Below, in pieces: positions 32,201-43,689 of a DNA stretch of 64,000 nt. This stretch comes from Porites lobata (taxonomy: Eukaryota; Cnidaria; Anthozoa; Scleractinia; Poritidae), in NCBI GenBank assembly GCA_942486035.1, contig CALNXK010000575.1, positions 2,501 to 66,500 on the forward strand, in the 5' to 3' direction. A program made the position numbers and the translations under genes. A model generated the notes under the pieces. It ran no database searches, was not told the DNA's origin, and worked only from the letters and a program-made list of their open reading frames with translations. Position 1 is the stretch's first letter. Each line of letters begins with the position of its first letter.

Positions 32201-35200
32201 AGCCGTGAGATAAGTATTATCCGAAAGAAGAGCATCATTTTGACAAGCCTTGCTGCCTTGGACATGGCTTCAGGGCCAATAGCTGCACTTGTGTCTGTTA
32301 TCGCAATGGCATTAACTGGGAAACACCTGACACCAGTTAATGTTTTCATGCTTATCTCTTTCATCTATGTATCAAGAGTCACCTGTTCAATTTTATTGGC
32401 CAGTGGTTTGCAAGACACATATGACGCATATGTTTCACTCAACAGAATAGAATATTTTCTTCTGTTACAAGACCCACCCAGGGGCACTGCTCCAGCTCTT
32501 CAGTTCGCGGATCCCACAAGAAACATGGAGGGGACCGCAGCGATGTTGAAGGGTTCTTTATGGCAGCGCAAGGAAGAAATGAGAGAAAACGAAGAAGATG
32601 GCATTGCTGAACATCAAACCCGTGACACGATGGATACTTTGATTGTTTCAAGATTAAGTTATGAACAGTCAAAGCGAAAAGATGAATTTATTCTACAAGA
32701 TATCGAATTTAAGGCAGCTTCAGGGACCTTAACAGTCATTACCGGGCCAGTAGGTAGCGGAAAGTCTACCCTTCTCTCAGCAATCGCTGGCGAGGTACCA
32801 GACAAACAGGGGAACGTAATCTGCAGAGGGGCTCTTGTTTACGCACCTCAGATAGCTTGGGTATTCTCGGGAACAATTAGAGAAAACGTTTTGTTTGGCG
32901 AACCATACAATGAATCCAAGTACAAAAGAGTCATTGAAGCTTGTGCGCTGAGAGAAGACATTCATCAGTTTTCCGATTGTGACGAAACAATGGTTGGAGA
33001 ACGCGGTGAATTGTTGAGTGGGGGTCAGCGGGCCAGAGTAAGCTTGGCACGCGCAGTCTATGCTGATGTGGACCTTTACTTGTTCGATGACCCCTTAAGC
33101 GCCGTAGATGTCAAGGTTGGTCAACATATTTTTGAAAAATGCTTCAAAGACCTGCTGGGTCAAAAAACCCGTGTGATTGCTTCCCACCAAGAGCAGCTTA
33201 TGGAAGAGGCTGATAATATCATTATGTTGTATAAAGGATGCGTGTTGGGTGAAGGAAGCTTTAATGAGCTGAAGAAAAGAGGAATTCTGAATGAAACTAT
33301 TGACCCACTTTATGCCATGAAAGTAAGCAGTGGCAAGTCAGATCACCACCTTGATGAACGTAATAATGAGGACGATGGTGCATCCGACAAACCTTTCCCA
33401 CCTCAGGTCAAAAACGAGGCAAAGGGTCTACAGATATCGGAAGAAGATCGCATGATCGGAGTCGTGTCATCCAAGCTTTACTGGAATTACTTCAGAAGCG
33501 GGTTGAATTCACTGGCGATAATTTCATTATTCCTACTTGTTCTCATTTCACAAGGTAAGCGACAGTTTTACAGGTTTAGAGAACGGATTGTATCATCGGA
33601 AAAGCCCCGACGCGTTATATATTTTCATCAATATAATGATGAGTTAAATACAACCCTACTGGAAACTACGCTCTCCTGGAGAGACGACGGGAAGAGAGAC
33701 CTGCGCTACTAAGTTGCAATATACGCTTTCGCGAGAGCACTGTACGCATGCGTACATTATCACCCCTTACATTATCCGCTGACGCCCCCTAAGAATATCC
33801 AGTTTGCATAACCGAGTCTTTCAAACGCAGCTTGTAAACTGCGTTTCATCCGCCCCGACTCTCTTAAAAAATATCAATAGCAATAACAGTAACTATCATA
33901 ACAATAATGATAATGATAATAATAAAATACTGATAGTAATAGTAGTAATAATAATAACAATAATAATAATAAGGAAGAAGAAGGAAATTAAAAAGAATTT
34001 TCCCTTCCAAATCATGGAAGGAAAATGATGATGGGAAAACGGAAAATCAGGCGTCAGGTTAACTGATGAATATGAAAGTCAGTTATAAAATGAAAAGTCC
34101 ATCCACTGAAATCACACAAACTCTTACGTAGCGCCGAGATAATTGTTGTTTTACTTATCAAACCTTTTTGCTTTTCTAACTTGACGTTATCGTTGCCGTC
34201 GCCGTCGCCGTCGCAGTTGTTTTAAACTGTTTTTGTCTCACTCTTTTCACAGCATTGCTAGTTTCTCCTGATGTATGGCTGTCTATTTTGACACAGAAAA
34301 GTCCAGACGATCAGCGTAACAAGACGAATTTAACCATCTACGGTTGTCTGGTCACCGCAGCCTTCATATTTGCCATCATCCGAGCGCAGGTATTCCACCT
34401 GGCTTCACTGAGATGCTCAGAACGTCTTCACGACAAAATGGTTGTGGCTGTTCTACAAGCCCCGGTGCTCTTCTTTGACTCCAATCCCGTGGGGAGAATC
34501 ATGAATCGTTTCTCTAGAGATATAGGTTGTTTGGACGAATTACTGCCTAAAACGTTTCTGCTCTCCATTCAGTATGCTTTGATGATGTCGACAGCAATTC
34601 TTGTGCCAGCTGCCACGAATCCTTGGCTTCTACTGGTTTTCGTACCCGCCACTTTCCTAGCTGTCTACATTACCAGCTACTACTTGAAGACATCTAGGGA
34701 ACTGAAAAGACTGGAATCCATTTGTCGCAGTCCGGTTTTCTCTCACGTTTCAGAGACCCTGAATGGACTGGACACGATTCGGACAAGGAAAAGACAAGAT
34801 GACTTTGTGGATCGGTTTCATGGGTGTGTTGAAATCTTTTTTTATTTTTTCATTTTTGCATGATATAGTGATTACAGACAAACACCTCGGGAAAACGGAC
34901 ACCTATAGAGTTGATCTATGCCGCTCTTTACTCCCAGGGTTTGTGACATCACTCTGAGACGGACCCAACGGTGTCCGTCTTCGGAGAGTCACGGCTATCC
35001 CAGAAAATATCACTTCTTTCTACTCTCAAGCGCGATTACTCAAATGGTTTGATGGTTAGGTTGCGTTTTTCGAGTTTATAATGAGACACGTTAAATTGAA
35101 CCAAAATCCTTATTTGACAGACAAGAAACTCTCAGCAGATGATTCTTCAACTTACTATGGCATACACACACTCAGTGATATTGGCTGTTTTAAGCAATCT

Positions 35201-38200
35201 GACTGGTTCGCTAACTAGGAAAATTGAGCATCATTCACTACCTAGCGAGTGAAAAATGCATGATCTTCAAAACAGAAAAAAAAGGAATTGAATGAAAGAA
35301 GATTAGAAACAAGTTAAGAAGCTTTTAACCGTTTTATGATGACGTTAAGATAAATAAGTGTGTTCTACTTTTCAAGGCATTGCAAGGCGAATCGCACATG
35401 TATATCAATTGACTATTTTCGAATTCCCCATAATACACTCTGTCTGCCCCCCAAATTTTGCATAACTTATTGTCTTAAAATGCTCTTGGGAAAATACAAT
35501 ACTCCCAGGAGCATTTAAAAACAATGGTTTATGCAGAATTTGGGGGGCAAACAGAGTGTATTATGGGGAATTCGAAAATAGAGAATGATCTCTCCCGTAC
35601 AAGCCTGAAAATTTTTTTCAGGCTTTCTTTCGCAACTGCAAAAGTTGCGTATATAACCACTATGATCATCCTTCATTTAATTCTTCACTCCACATTTCAA
35701 ATATATGATTTTCATATATTCAAAACTTGATCTGTTAACTGTTACGAACAAATCAGTGCACGGTAGAAAGACGAGACATGGCCAATATAACTTCGTATGC
35801 CCAAAGTTTCGACACATCACCGAAGCGGGAAGGTCTTTTAGCGTCAGTAGCATACGGTTGTGGAACAGTCTGCCTGATGATATTAAAAGGAAAAACAGTC
35901 TTTCATCTTTTAAGAATGCTTTGATAGCTTATTTTAGAGATTCTTATATTGATATTGATAATTTTGAAGCCTTATCTTTGCATTGTTAGGTTAGTTAATT
36001 TAGTTGAAGGCCAATAGCTTATCAGCTTCTGCTGTTATGTGTTAACTTATTTTACTGATTCTTATATTGATATTAAAAATTTTTAAGCACTATTGTAAAT
36101 ATATATCTGTAATTTTTAGGTTAGTTAGTTTAGTTGGAGGGTCACTGGTTTATCAACTTCTGCTGTTATGTGTTTACCCTCATTTTAAAATAAAGTTGAT
36201 TGTTATTAGACTTTAACATGAATAAAAACAACAGGCCAACCAACCTCTGATGAGGAAGTAATTTTGCGAAATAATTTCCCTACCGTCGGCTAGAAACGGG
36301 CAAATTAGAAATCATGTTGCATTCTCATGAAGAAACCAAGAATTTCTTTGGGAATATAATAAAATTTCTTTCGTTTTACTTCCTCAGGTATCAAGATGTA
36401 TACAGTCAGGTATATATTATGGTGAAGGCGAGTGCTCGGTGGCTTGGTCTTCATATGGATCTTCTCTCTGCTATATTAATTGGCACAGTGGCAGTAGCTG
36501 CCGCTTTGGTTTCTCAAGATGCTGGTACGTGAACCAATATCCAGTCATAACATTGTTTCAACATTGTGAAAGAGAACTTTAAGTTAAATACACTTTTTCG
36601 CGTTCTTATATACAGAGGAATCTCGATTTTTCGAACCACCTCTGGAATAGCGTTGAAATTGGTTTAATTGGGCCTTGTCCGGTCCACATAAAATCAATTT
36701 GAGCCTTGCTCCGCTACTCCCTTGAATACCGAAAAACCCAAACTTAAGAGAAATGAAAGGTTTTTCTCTTTTGGCTCATTATAAAGCTGAATTTTGCAAA
36801 ACGGAAACAAAATCGAAATTATTTTTAACCAAATTGAACCATTTTCAACAATCACAAGGCCAAGTAAACAAAAACAAAACAAATGTTTCTCTTCCCGCCC
36901 ACTTCATTTTTTGGGTCCGCCTCTCTTTTTTATTATTTGTTTATGCCAAAAGAGGAGATACAAGCCAAAGAAAAAAACCAAGAAACTTTCAGGCAGGCTA
37001 AATGACAAAGCCAAGCATTCATTACACACTGCGTCCTATTCACGTTTTTAATGCAACCTACATTACGAGATATAAGGTACGACACATCACGTTGCTGTTT
37101 AAAACTTGTACCCTATAAACCAAATTTGTGTTTTAGCAATATCTGACGTTTCATTCAATCCCGACATTAATATTTGTCCGAAGAACTCCATCTTATCCCT
37201 GGGAGAAGGCAATAATAATTTGTAAAGAAAGCATTAAATTTAAAAGTAAATAAAAGTCAGAAATAACAAAAAAGATCCCGCCTGCTCTCTTTTTCGAAGT
37301 AAGCCGGACGAGAAACAGTTGCCGCTTTTTTTTTTCGCTTGGCCTAACAAGAACAAAAACAACTATTAATAGTAGCAGTATTTAGTACGGTTTTTATTAC
37401 CAAAAGCGGTAGGATGCAAAATTAATAAGGTCAGCTGTAACAAAAACTTATAAACACGTTAAATATTCTTTTTCTTTTCCAATTAGCATTTGCTGGTCTA
37501 GCCCTTGTTTACGTTATTCAAACTTCAGTTGTCACACAATACGCCGTCAGGAAAGCCTCAGAAGTCGAAAATTTAATGACATCAGTTGAACGAGTTATCA
37601 CGTATACCAAACTTGAGTCTGAGCCTGGATACAAAGTGAAACGACTTCCCCCGGAAAATTGGCCAAGTGAAGGAAATATCACATTCCATGACGTATCACT
37701 GACGTATTATCCGGGAGGTCCTCAAGTACTGAGGAAAATAAACCTCACAATCAAAGGAAGAGAAAAGATTGGTATCGCTGGTCGAACGGGCGCAGGAAAA
37801 TCTTCATTTGTCGCTTCTCTAATGCGCATGCCCGAAGCCGATGGAGTGATAACGGTCGATGAAGTTCGAATAAAGGACATAAACCTCTACGAAACACGAC
37901 GCTCAATATCAATTCTAGGCCAAAGTCCTGTTATTTTTAGTGGATCACTCAGAAAAAACCTTGATCTTATGGAGCAGTTTCAAGACGCAGAATTGTGGTG
38001 CGCTCTAGAAGATGTACAGCTGAAAGATTTAGTGGAAAGCCTGGAGGGGCAGCTGAATCATGAGTTATTGGAGTACGGGGGAAATGTCAGTGTAGGAGAA
38101 CGCCAACTGATCTGTTTGGCTCGATTGTTGCTACAGCAGAACAAGATCATTATCTTGGATGAGCCAACTGCACACGTTGATCCAGACACAGAACAAACCA

Positions 38201-38394
38201 TTTGGAAGGTGGTTCATGAGAAGCTGAAGGACTCCACAATCATCACTATAGCTCATCGTTTAAACACGATAAGAGACTGTGACAGGATCCTGGTATTAAA
38301 GGACGGACAAGTTAAGGAATTTGACAGGTTCGATAGGTTATTGAACACCAAAGGAAGTGTCCTGCGAGAAATGATTGAAAAGCTAGGAGTGTGA
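29254..38394 (+). CDS. ABCC4: ABCC4/MRP4-like ABC transporter, complete six-exon gene
   Basis: Exons 29254-29784, 31104-31486, 32203-33554, 34253-34823, 36388-36524 and 37487-38394 join in phase to 1293 codons plus TGA, close to the ~1325 residues of vertebrate ABCC4. The N-terminus lacks the extra TMD0 of long ABCC proteins. TMD1 spans exons 1-3. NBD1 (exon 3) has Walker A GPVGSGKSTLL, signature LSGGQRARVSLARA and Walker B LYLFDDPLSAVD, the usual degenerate Asp of ABCC NBD1. TMD2 spans exons 4-6. NBD2 (exon 6) has Walker A GRTGAGKSSFV, signature VSVGERQLICLARL and Walker B KIIILDEPTAHVD with the catalytic Glu, plus switch His in TIAHRLNT. MRP4 exports cyclic nucleotides, prostanoids, bile-acid conjugates and drugs across the plasma membrane; the substrate here is not known. 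The signature Glu (VGE rather than VGQ) is unusual. There is no PDZ-type C-terminus (ends EKLGV). Confidence 0.92.
31735..31905. repeat. single arm of the ACCCAGATCTGGGTAG repeat (ABCC intron 2)
   Basis: GAGGAACGAGCGCAGAAATT and TGATGACGTGTCACTACCCA match the arms of 24602-24777. The upstream part (CAGACATTTCGTGCGCGAG, then TTTTCCCGCGAAG) matches 39285-39410, so the family is longer than the foldback copy. Confidence 0.7.
31938..32023. repeat. hairpin MITE (ABCC intron 2)
   Basis: TTACAAGTGTAATTTACAAG and TGTGGCTATTG on the left pair with CAATAGCCATACTTGTCAAT and TACACTTGTAA on the right. This is the same family as 3615-3712. Confidence 0.8.
33868..33975. repeat. AAT/AAC/ATG-rich microsatellite (ABCC intron 3)
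   Basis: Imperfect trinucleotide runs (AATAAC, AATGAT, AATAAT). A separate GCCGTC hexamer run lies at 34190-34214, just before the exon 4 acceptor. Confidence 0.85.
35413..35581. mobile_element. 169-bp MITE with ~55-bp TIRs (ABCC intron 4)
   Basis: CTATTTTCGAATTCCCCATA (continuing through ACACTCTGTCTGCCCCCC) is mirrored by GGGGGGCAAACAGAGTGTAT and ATGGGGAATTCGAAAATAG. A second, inner palindrome (TGCTCTTGGGA and TCCCAGGAGCA) forms the loop region. No coding capacity was seen. Confidence 0.85.
35600..36215 (+). mobile_element. 5'-truncated LINE, 3' end with UTR
   Basis: The frame 35705-35989 encodes the C-terminal tail typical of CR1/RTE-type reverse transcriptases: TRHGQYNFVCPKFRH, GRSFSVSSIRLWNSLPDDIK and SSFKNALIAYF. 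It is followed by a 3' UTR containing two imperfect direct copies (about 35938-36050 and 36057-36172) marked by GATTCTTATATTGATATT and GGTTAGTTA. It ends near AAATAAAGTTGATTGTTATT. The catalytic part is absent. It sits in sense orientation in ABCC intron 4. Confidence 0.8.
36613..36720. repeat. pogo/Tigger-like repeat end (ABCC intron 5)
   Basis: CAGAGGAATCTCGATTTTTC is followed by GAACCACCTC and, at the far side, CTTGAATACCGAAAAACCC. It resembles the repeat at 873-1000. The assignment is tentative. Confidence 0.3.
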
Positions 38395-40367
38395 TTTGTA
38401 TTTTTACCATTAGGTATCATCAGTGCGCATGTTAGTAATGCGGAAAATATTGGATTAAGAAACCACGGGAACGGGAGATAACCCGGTTAATTTTTTTAGT
38501 GCGATCGCAGCCAATATTGTAAAACAATAGACAGCGGGTTTTCTAATACGTAGCTGTTTTATAGCCAGATATTTGGCACAAATAAGAAACTCCGAAATTT
38601 TTACCTGAATGGCTCAGGCTTTCAGATAGAACTTAGACGCGCGTATGATATGATGAAGAGCTTCGATTTTGTCCTGGATTGATTGTCGAGGCCGTTTGCT
38701 AATAACGCAAGGGTGAAAGGAAACCTGGACGCGTGTTTCTCCGAAGGGGAAAAAATCAACATCCAAAAGTACCGTTTCTTTCTTTTTACAAAAACAGTTT
38801 TCATCAGCGCATAGTTGAAATACACATTGTTACTTAATTACGTAATGTGATTTATCAATCTGTACTATTGGAAAAAGTGTTATTTATTACAAAATCCAGT
38901 CATCGACTTTAAAGTTCATTCTATCTCTTTATGCACATTCAAAATATCTCAAAATGGACACCATCATTTCAATAACAAAAAAAAATCTTGCAGTCCTGTA
39001 CATTTCCTCTGTACGAGGGAGTTACTAGACTTACTAGAAGGTCAACGCATAACCTCCCTGCAAGAAACAGGTTCAACATGAGCTCAGCAAAGAGTTCCAA
39101 ACTAGCAGACAGCTTCCAGCTATGGCTGAGAAAACAGTCAGAAGGGTGATGAGCAAGGTATGTTCAGTTTGTCCAACAGGCACTTGAAAAACAAGGAGAT
39201 TCTCCTACATAACATACGACAAAAATTCTTAATAACAATACCAACATAATGTTCTAAGAAATCAGTATCGCCAGAAAAACACTAGCCTGGGAAAAACAGC
39301 CGACATTTCGCGACGTCACCCCTGGTTTCCCCGCGGAATGACGTCTGAGAAACGAGCAAAGAAAGTCCACACTGATAACGCGTCAGTGCTTCTGATTGGT
39401 CGTGACACAACATCAGTACTGAATTTTATAAGATTTTGGCATAACAGTTGAACTTTGTTTCAAAGGGATAGATCAAATTTGGAAAGTTGAGGATAAATGT
39501 CGTCGGTCATGGATAAGAATGGTGTAGGTATGATAAAGTGTTGCGGAAAAGTTAAAGGGAAATTTTCTGAGCCTTCTCCCCGAACAGTTTCTTCCTTAAC
39601 CACCAAGGTCTACTGTATTGCTAGACGTAATAATACATGGTAGTCTGAATCCCCTCTAAATTTCTTCAAGAATTTATAAAGTGCAAAAGAGTTTGAAATG
39701 TCAAAACGGCAATGGTGTCACTCTGTTGTGGCGGAAACGCCGATCTTGAAAAAAACCTTTTTTTGGAACCTTCCATCCAGATCTCACTAGTGGGCACGTT
39801 TGACTTTCCACTTTTAATCTATCTCATGTATCTTGCGTTCAAAGTGGAAGGGGATGGTCACCTTAACCCTTTCAGTCCCAAGAGTGACCAAAATCAGTTT
39901 TCTCCAAACAATATCAATACATCATCAAGAGAAAAGGTTGGGAGAATTAAGAAAATGATGAACAAAGGAGAAATGCTTTGATCTTTTATCAAGTTCTCTC
40001 AACTGATTCTATAAGGCAATTTATGGATACTAGTGCAGAGAATTTGTATTTGGATATTGGGGCTTAAAGGGTATGTTAAGCATTGCTGCATTCTTTTACT
40101 ATAATGCCAAGAGAAAAAGTGTTTACTACCAGCGTGAAAGCAATGTTCGAATTGGAAATCAGGGAAAGTGTTTTGAGTCGCCTCCATAGTCTGTTTAAAT
40201 TACAGGAACCAGGGCTAACATGTACATGTTTAAGCCGATTAGTCACTGAATGGGAAAGAATGGGCTTATCAAAATAATAATCCACATCCTCATGCGTACA
40301 CACCTGTGCATCTCGCTTTAAATATGATAATAGTTATTGAAATAATGCTCATCATAATAAAAATTAC
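38395..40367. other. intergenic region after ABCC4
   Basis: No exon is supported. It contains the dispersed repeat at 39285-39410. A frame at 39712-39981 (starts MVSLCCGGNADLEKN) has no family and no splice context. The terminal transmembrane exon expected for the PIGX-like gene was not recognised here. Confidence 0.4.
39285..39410. repeat. dispersed repeat (GACATTTCGCGACGTCACC family)
   Basis: AGCCGACATTTCGCGACGTC, TTTCCCCGCGGAATGACGTC and GAAACGAGCAAAGAAAGTCC match, with changes, the segment at 31735-31830. Confidence 0.65.
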
Positions 40368-41996
40368 CTCATTAACTTGAGTAAGTGTGATCCAGTCGCA
40401 GTATCTGGATGATTTTCTTGCACTACAAGGAGCCTTGATCATTTCTCTTGGACACCGTGTTGCAAAATTGTCCATTCCTTTAGTACAGAATGCAGAAATA
40501 AAATCACTGGAATTATAATGAAAGTAGTGAGGTCTCTTCAAAGTCGAAAGGTTAAGTTCCAACCCAGATTTGCGTTTACCCTTTAAGCCCAATATCCAAA
40601 ATATAAAAATTCTCCAGGCTGTTCTCAGAATGCATTCTTCAGGCACACATTGTCCAGTCATAAGTTCTTCACTTCATAGAAAGCAACTTTTTAGATTCAT
40701 TTTTATAATAATACACTTACCATGATTACATTTTCCAAGAATTGTTGGAGAGGACAGTGAAACAGGGACAAATTTTTCTTTTTTAGCAGCTTTGTGGTAC
40801 CTCAGATGAATTGGTATGCTAATATTCACATAAATGGATCCCAGTCTGTGCACAAAAAGTGAAAACAATGATAACTATTGATGTCCTCTGTATATTTCTT
40901 ATTCTCTGGATATTCTTATTCCAGCAAAAATACTTTTTTGTCTATTACTTCATTGTTTTATTATCTTTTAAAAATAGGGGGGGAACTGGCCCCCCAGCCC
41001 CTCCCTCTGAGGGGTTCTGCTTGTGTCTTTCACTGTGAGGAGCTTCTTTACATTTAGAATAAGACTATTCTACCCTAGATTCTTATTCAGCGGAGGCCCA
41101 CCCCTTAACCTTTTATATACCATTTTTCACGATTTCGTATACCTTCCATTGACAAATGGTACTCCTTTCACATATCTTGCTTAGAACTTTGTATCCCTTT
41201 TAACTGCTGGAAACCTGCACTGTCATAAAATAAGAATCAGTCACAAATGTAGAACGCTTTCTCGACGGGTAAGGGGTTGGACCTCGGGGTGGAGCCTCCC
41301 CGTACAAATATTTGTTAAGTACCTCTCCGGGATTTCGAGCGGAGCCTCCCCGTATAGGCCATAATAGGGAGTACCCTCTCCCCTGGCATAGCAAGAAATA
41401 ATCACATTCCCGGACAAAGAAACTTACATGCATGCATGTAGTTATTCCGCAGATCCAGGATTTACGGAGAAAACCATAGAAACTAAAATCTTTATTTAGG
41501 GCTCCGTAATATTAAATTAAAGTTTTAGGCTTAAACAGAGGTCAAAGAAAATTAAAACACTTTACAACTGCATCTGAGGTCAACTCCTAGCAGGAACACC
41601 TAAAGAACCATAAACCACAGGAGATGATTACTCAGGTGGCATATTTGCACGTTACAAACTGTGCAAAACGGTCGGTGTTGGTTTGTTTGGTTACAATGTT
41701 GGTATTCCTTCTAAGATTGTATGGGGATTCCCTAGGCTGGGACCTACTTAAAAAATAGGTCACGTTTCACATTACATCAAGAGCTTATGAGTTGTGTTTT
41801 GCCTGTCGGACGCTAATTTCTAACTGAATCGATCGTTGTTTCGGTCAGCATTTGTGAAATAACGTACACAGTCTCTCAAGAGACAATCCACGGATTCCAA
41901 CAAATCTGTTGTCGGGGAGCCAACAACCACCACTACTATGAGGACAATGAATAAGAACCAAATCTTGCTCGGAATTAACGCGGCCATTGCGGCCAT
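40368..41996 (-). CDS. PIGX: PIGX-like GPI-mannosyltransferase subunit, partial
   Basis: Two minus-strand exons splice in phase: 40845-40721 and 40477-40368. They encode ISIPIHLRYHKAAKKEKFV, VSLSSPTILGKCNH, and then MIKAPCSARKSSRYCDWITL. The 'P.H.RYH(K/R)' block followed by 'APC.......C.W' is the conserved luminal region of PIG-X, which stabilises the PIG-M mannosyltransferase in the ER during GPI-anchor synthesis. A 58-codon frame at 41996-41820 begins MAAMAALIPSKIWFLFIVL and continues as a hydrophobic signal-like segment, so it may be the first exon. The exons between 41820 and 40845 and the final transmembrane exon were not identified. The two middle exons are well supported. The link to the signal-peptide frame is an inference. 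Confidence 0.55.
40975..41420. repeat. dispersed repeat copies with GGAGCCTCCCCGTA motifs
   Basis: GGGGTGGAGCCTCCCCGTAC (41277) and GAGCGGAGCCTCCCCGTATA (41336) are two related blocks about 57 bp apart. Upstream is a GCGGAGGCCCACCCCTTAAC segment. The reverse frame 41433-41200 across it looks protein-like only because of this repeat. Confidence 0.45.
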
Positions 41997-42146
41997 GCTT
42001 GATTCACACTGAAGTTACTTTTCAGCTCCATCGTACATGAAGGTGTTTTTTGCTGAGGGTATAATTCGGTGCCTCTTATATGACAACTTTCTGCGACCGC
42101 ATGTACCACATGCTTGTTTGTAACGCATAGATGGGTTCTTTTTGTG

Positions 42147-42290
42147 CGCATATATATGCGCGTTTGTAAGAAAATGGTCATATACTTGGGAATAAAACGC
42201 AAGTATACGTGACAAAAAACGCACGTATATCGTGTAGCAGGAATGATTGCAAGTATACGTGGGAAAAAACCGCACGTATATCGTGTCATC
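42147..42290. repeat. palindrome plus two-copy ~55-bp tandem repeat
   Basis: GCGCATATATATGCGC (42147-42162) is a 16-bp perfect palindrome. It is followed by two copies of GCAAGTATACGTGNNAAAAA then CGCACGTATATCGTGT (42199-42236 and 42249-42287). Confidence 0.8.
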
Positions 42291-42490
42291 ATTTTGAAAC
42301 AAATGGCCGACCATAGTACACAGTGGAACCTTGCTATTACACTGTACATCCACCATTAGGCCATGGAAAATTTGGTTACAAGTGTTTAAAACCAAATGTG
42401 TTCCTGCCAGGTTAGTGCTGAAACACTCAAAACCTGTTTTACTGGTCCCTCGCCAGAGCAAATCAGGTTATTGTCGGTTTTGTGTTGTTT

Positions 42491-42557
42491 ATACAGCTAT
42501 TTCGAGAAAGATTGTCGGAAAAAATGTGCACGCGACAATCCCGAAAGGTAATATGGG
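42491..42557 (+). repeat. inverted-repeat arm, left of the L1-like element
   Basis: ATACAGCTATTTCGAGAAAG, GTCGG and CGCGACAATCCCGAAAGGTA match, in reverse orientation and with a few differences, the segment 47783-47847 on the other side of the L1-like element. Confidence 0.8.
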
Positions 42558-42671
42558 ATATAATCAATACATTGTTCCTGACATTGTAGCTGTCGAACGT
42601 ACTTTTTCTGCTTAACTTTAGCATTCGCAAACATTTGTCCATGGTTTCCCCTGCCATTCTTTCAAATTTCT

Positions 42672-43298
42672 ATGAATTCTGCAACTAAGGAAATTCAAGA
42701 AATTAAAAATGCTGCCGCGGCGACTGAAAAGGTGACTGCTTCGCTTCGCAAAGAAAATGATCATTTGAAGGCTGAAGTCGACAAATTAGTATGTCGCAAC
42801 ATACGTCTTGAAGCTCAGTCAAGAAGAAGCAACTTCAGAGTTTACGGTGTCAGAGATTCTCCACATGAAACTCCAGCAGAAACCGAGCAAGTGTTGAGAA
42901 ACGTCCTGTTAAAACAGCTTCAAATAGCTGAAGAAGACGTAAACAATATGAGCTTCGAAAGAGTTCATCGAATTTCTAACACCCGAGCTGTTAATCAAAT
43001 CAACAAATCTAAGAGTCCGCGCCCAATAATCGCCAAAGCCAGCTTTTATCAAGACAAGGAGCAAATTTTTTCATACGCTAGAAGCTTACCAAAAGGCTCA
43101 AAGATCGGTGTTGCCAGTGACTTCCCAAAAGAAATTGCCGATATGCACAAGAAACTTTACCCAATCTTGAAAGCTGCTAAAGCCCAGAAGAAAAAAGCTT
43201 TCTTTAATGTCGACAAACTTATTATTGATGGGCAAGTTTATCGTGGAAAAGAAACTAAAGATCTTCCTCTGTACGGTAAAGTTATGGTACATGATTAG
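42672..43298 (+). CDS. LINE ORF1 protein (coiled coil plus RRM)
   Basis: 208 residues. Positions ~1-55 form a charged coiled coil (KEIQEIKNAAAATEKVTASL). An RRM-like domain follows (SNFRVYGVRDSP, NMSFERVHRIS). The C-terminal domain contains RPIIAKASFYQDKEQIFSYA and then KGSKIGVASDFPKEI. This matches the L1 ORF1p (transposase_22) layout, an RNA-binding trimeric chaperone for the element's RNA. The frame is intact. An ATG upstream in frame was not needed; the start at 42672 follows an in-frame stop. Confidence 0.85.
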   Translation: MNSATKEIQEIKNAAAATEKVTASLRKENDHLKAEVDKLVCRNIRLEAQSRRSNFRVYGVRDSPHETPAETEQVLRNVLLKQLQIAEEDVNNMSFERVHRISNTRAVNQINKSKSPRPIIAKASFYQDKEQIFSYARSLPKGSKIGVASDFPKEIADMHKKLYPILKAAKAQKKKAFFNVDKLIIDGQVYRGKETKDLPLYGKVMVHD

Positions 43299-43689
43299 TC
43301 AGTTGTTGTAAATAATTGATTCCTTTCGCGCTCCCAAGAGTTGCTTCGCTCATAGCGCCTACTTATTTAGCATTAGACTGTTCATAGGGAACCCGTTTAG
43401 GTGTAAGAAGAGGTTTCCCTACTTTGAGCAATTTGTGCTCTAGTAACTGTGCGTTTTGTGTCTTAGCGTTTGTGTATAGCCGTTTTTATTTACATGTTTG
43501 GAATCTATTTTGATATACTTAGATTTATTTCCCTACACTTAGTCTTGTACTCCTTCAGCTTGCGTTAAGGCTGATTACTAATGTTTATTATTTAATTTAC
43601 ATTAAGTACACTTTCAATTCAAAATTGCTCACATTCGAAAAGTTTTTCAATATCTTCCTCAACGAAACCGATAGAATATTCTATGCTGC

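Noticed and set aside
41200..41433. 77-codon minus-strand frame
   Set aside because: It is composed of a dispersed GGAGCCTCCCCGTA repeat rather than a gene.
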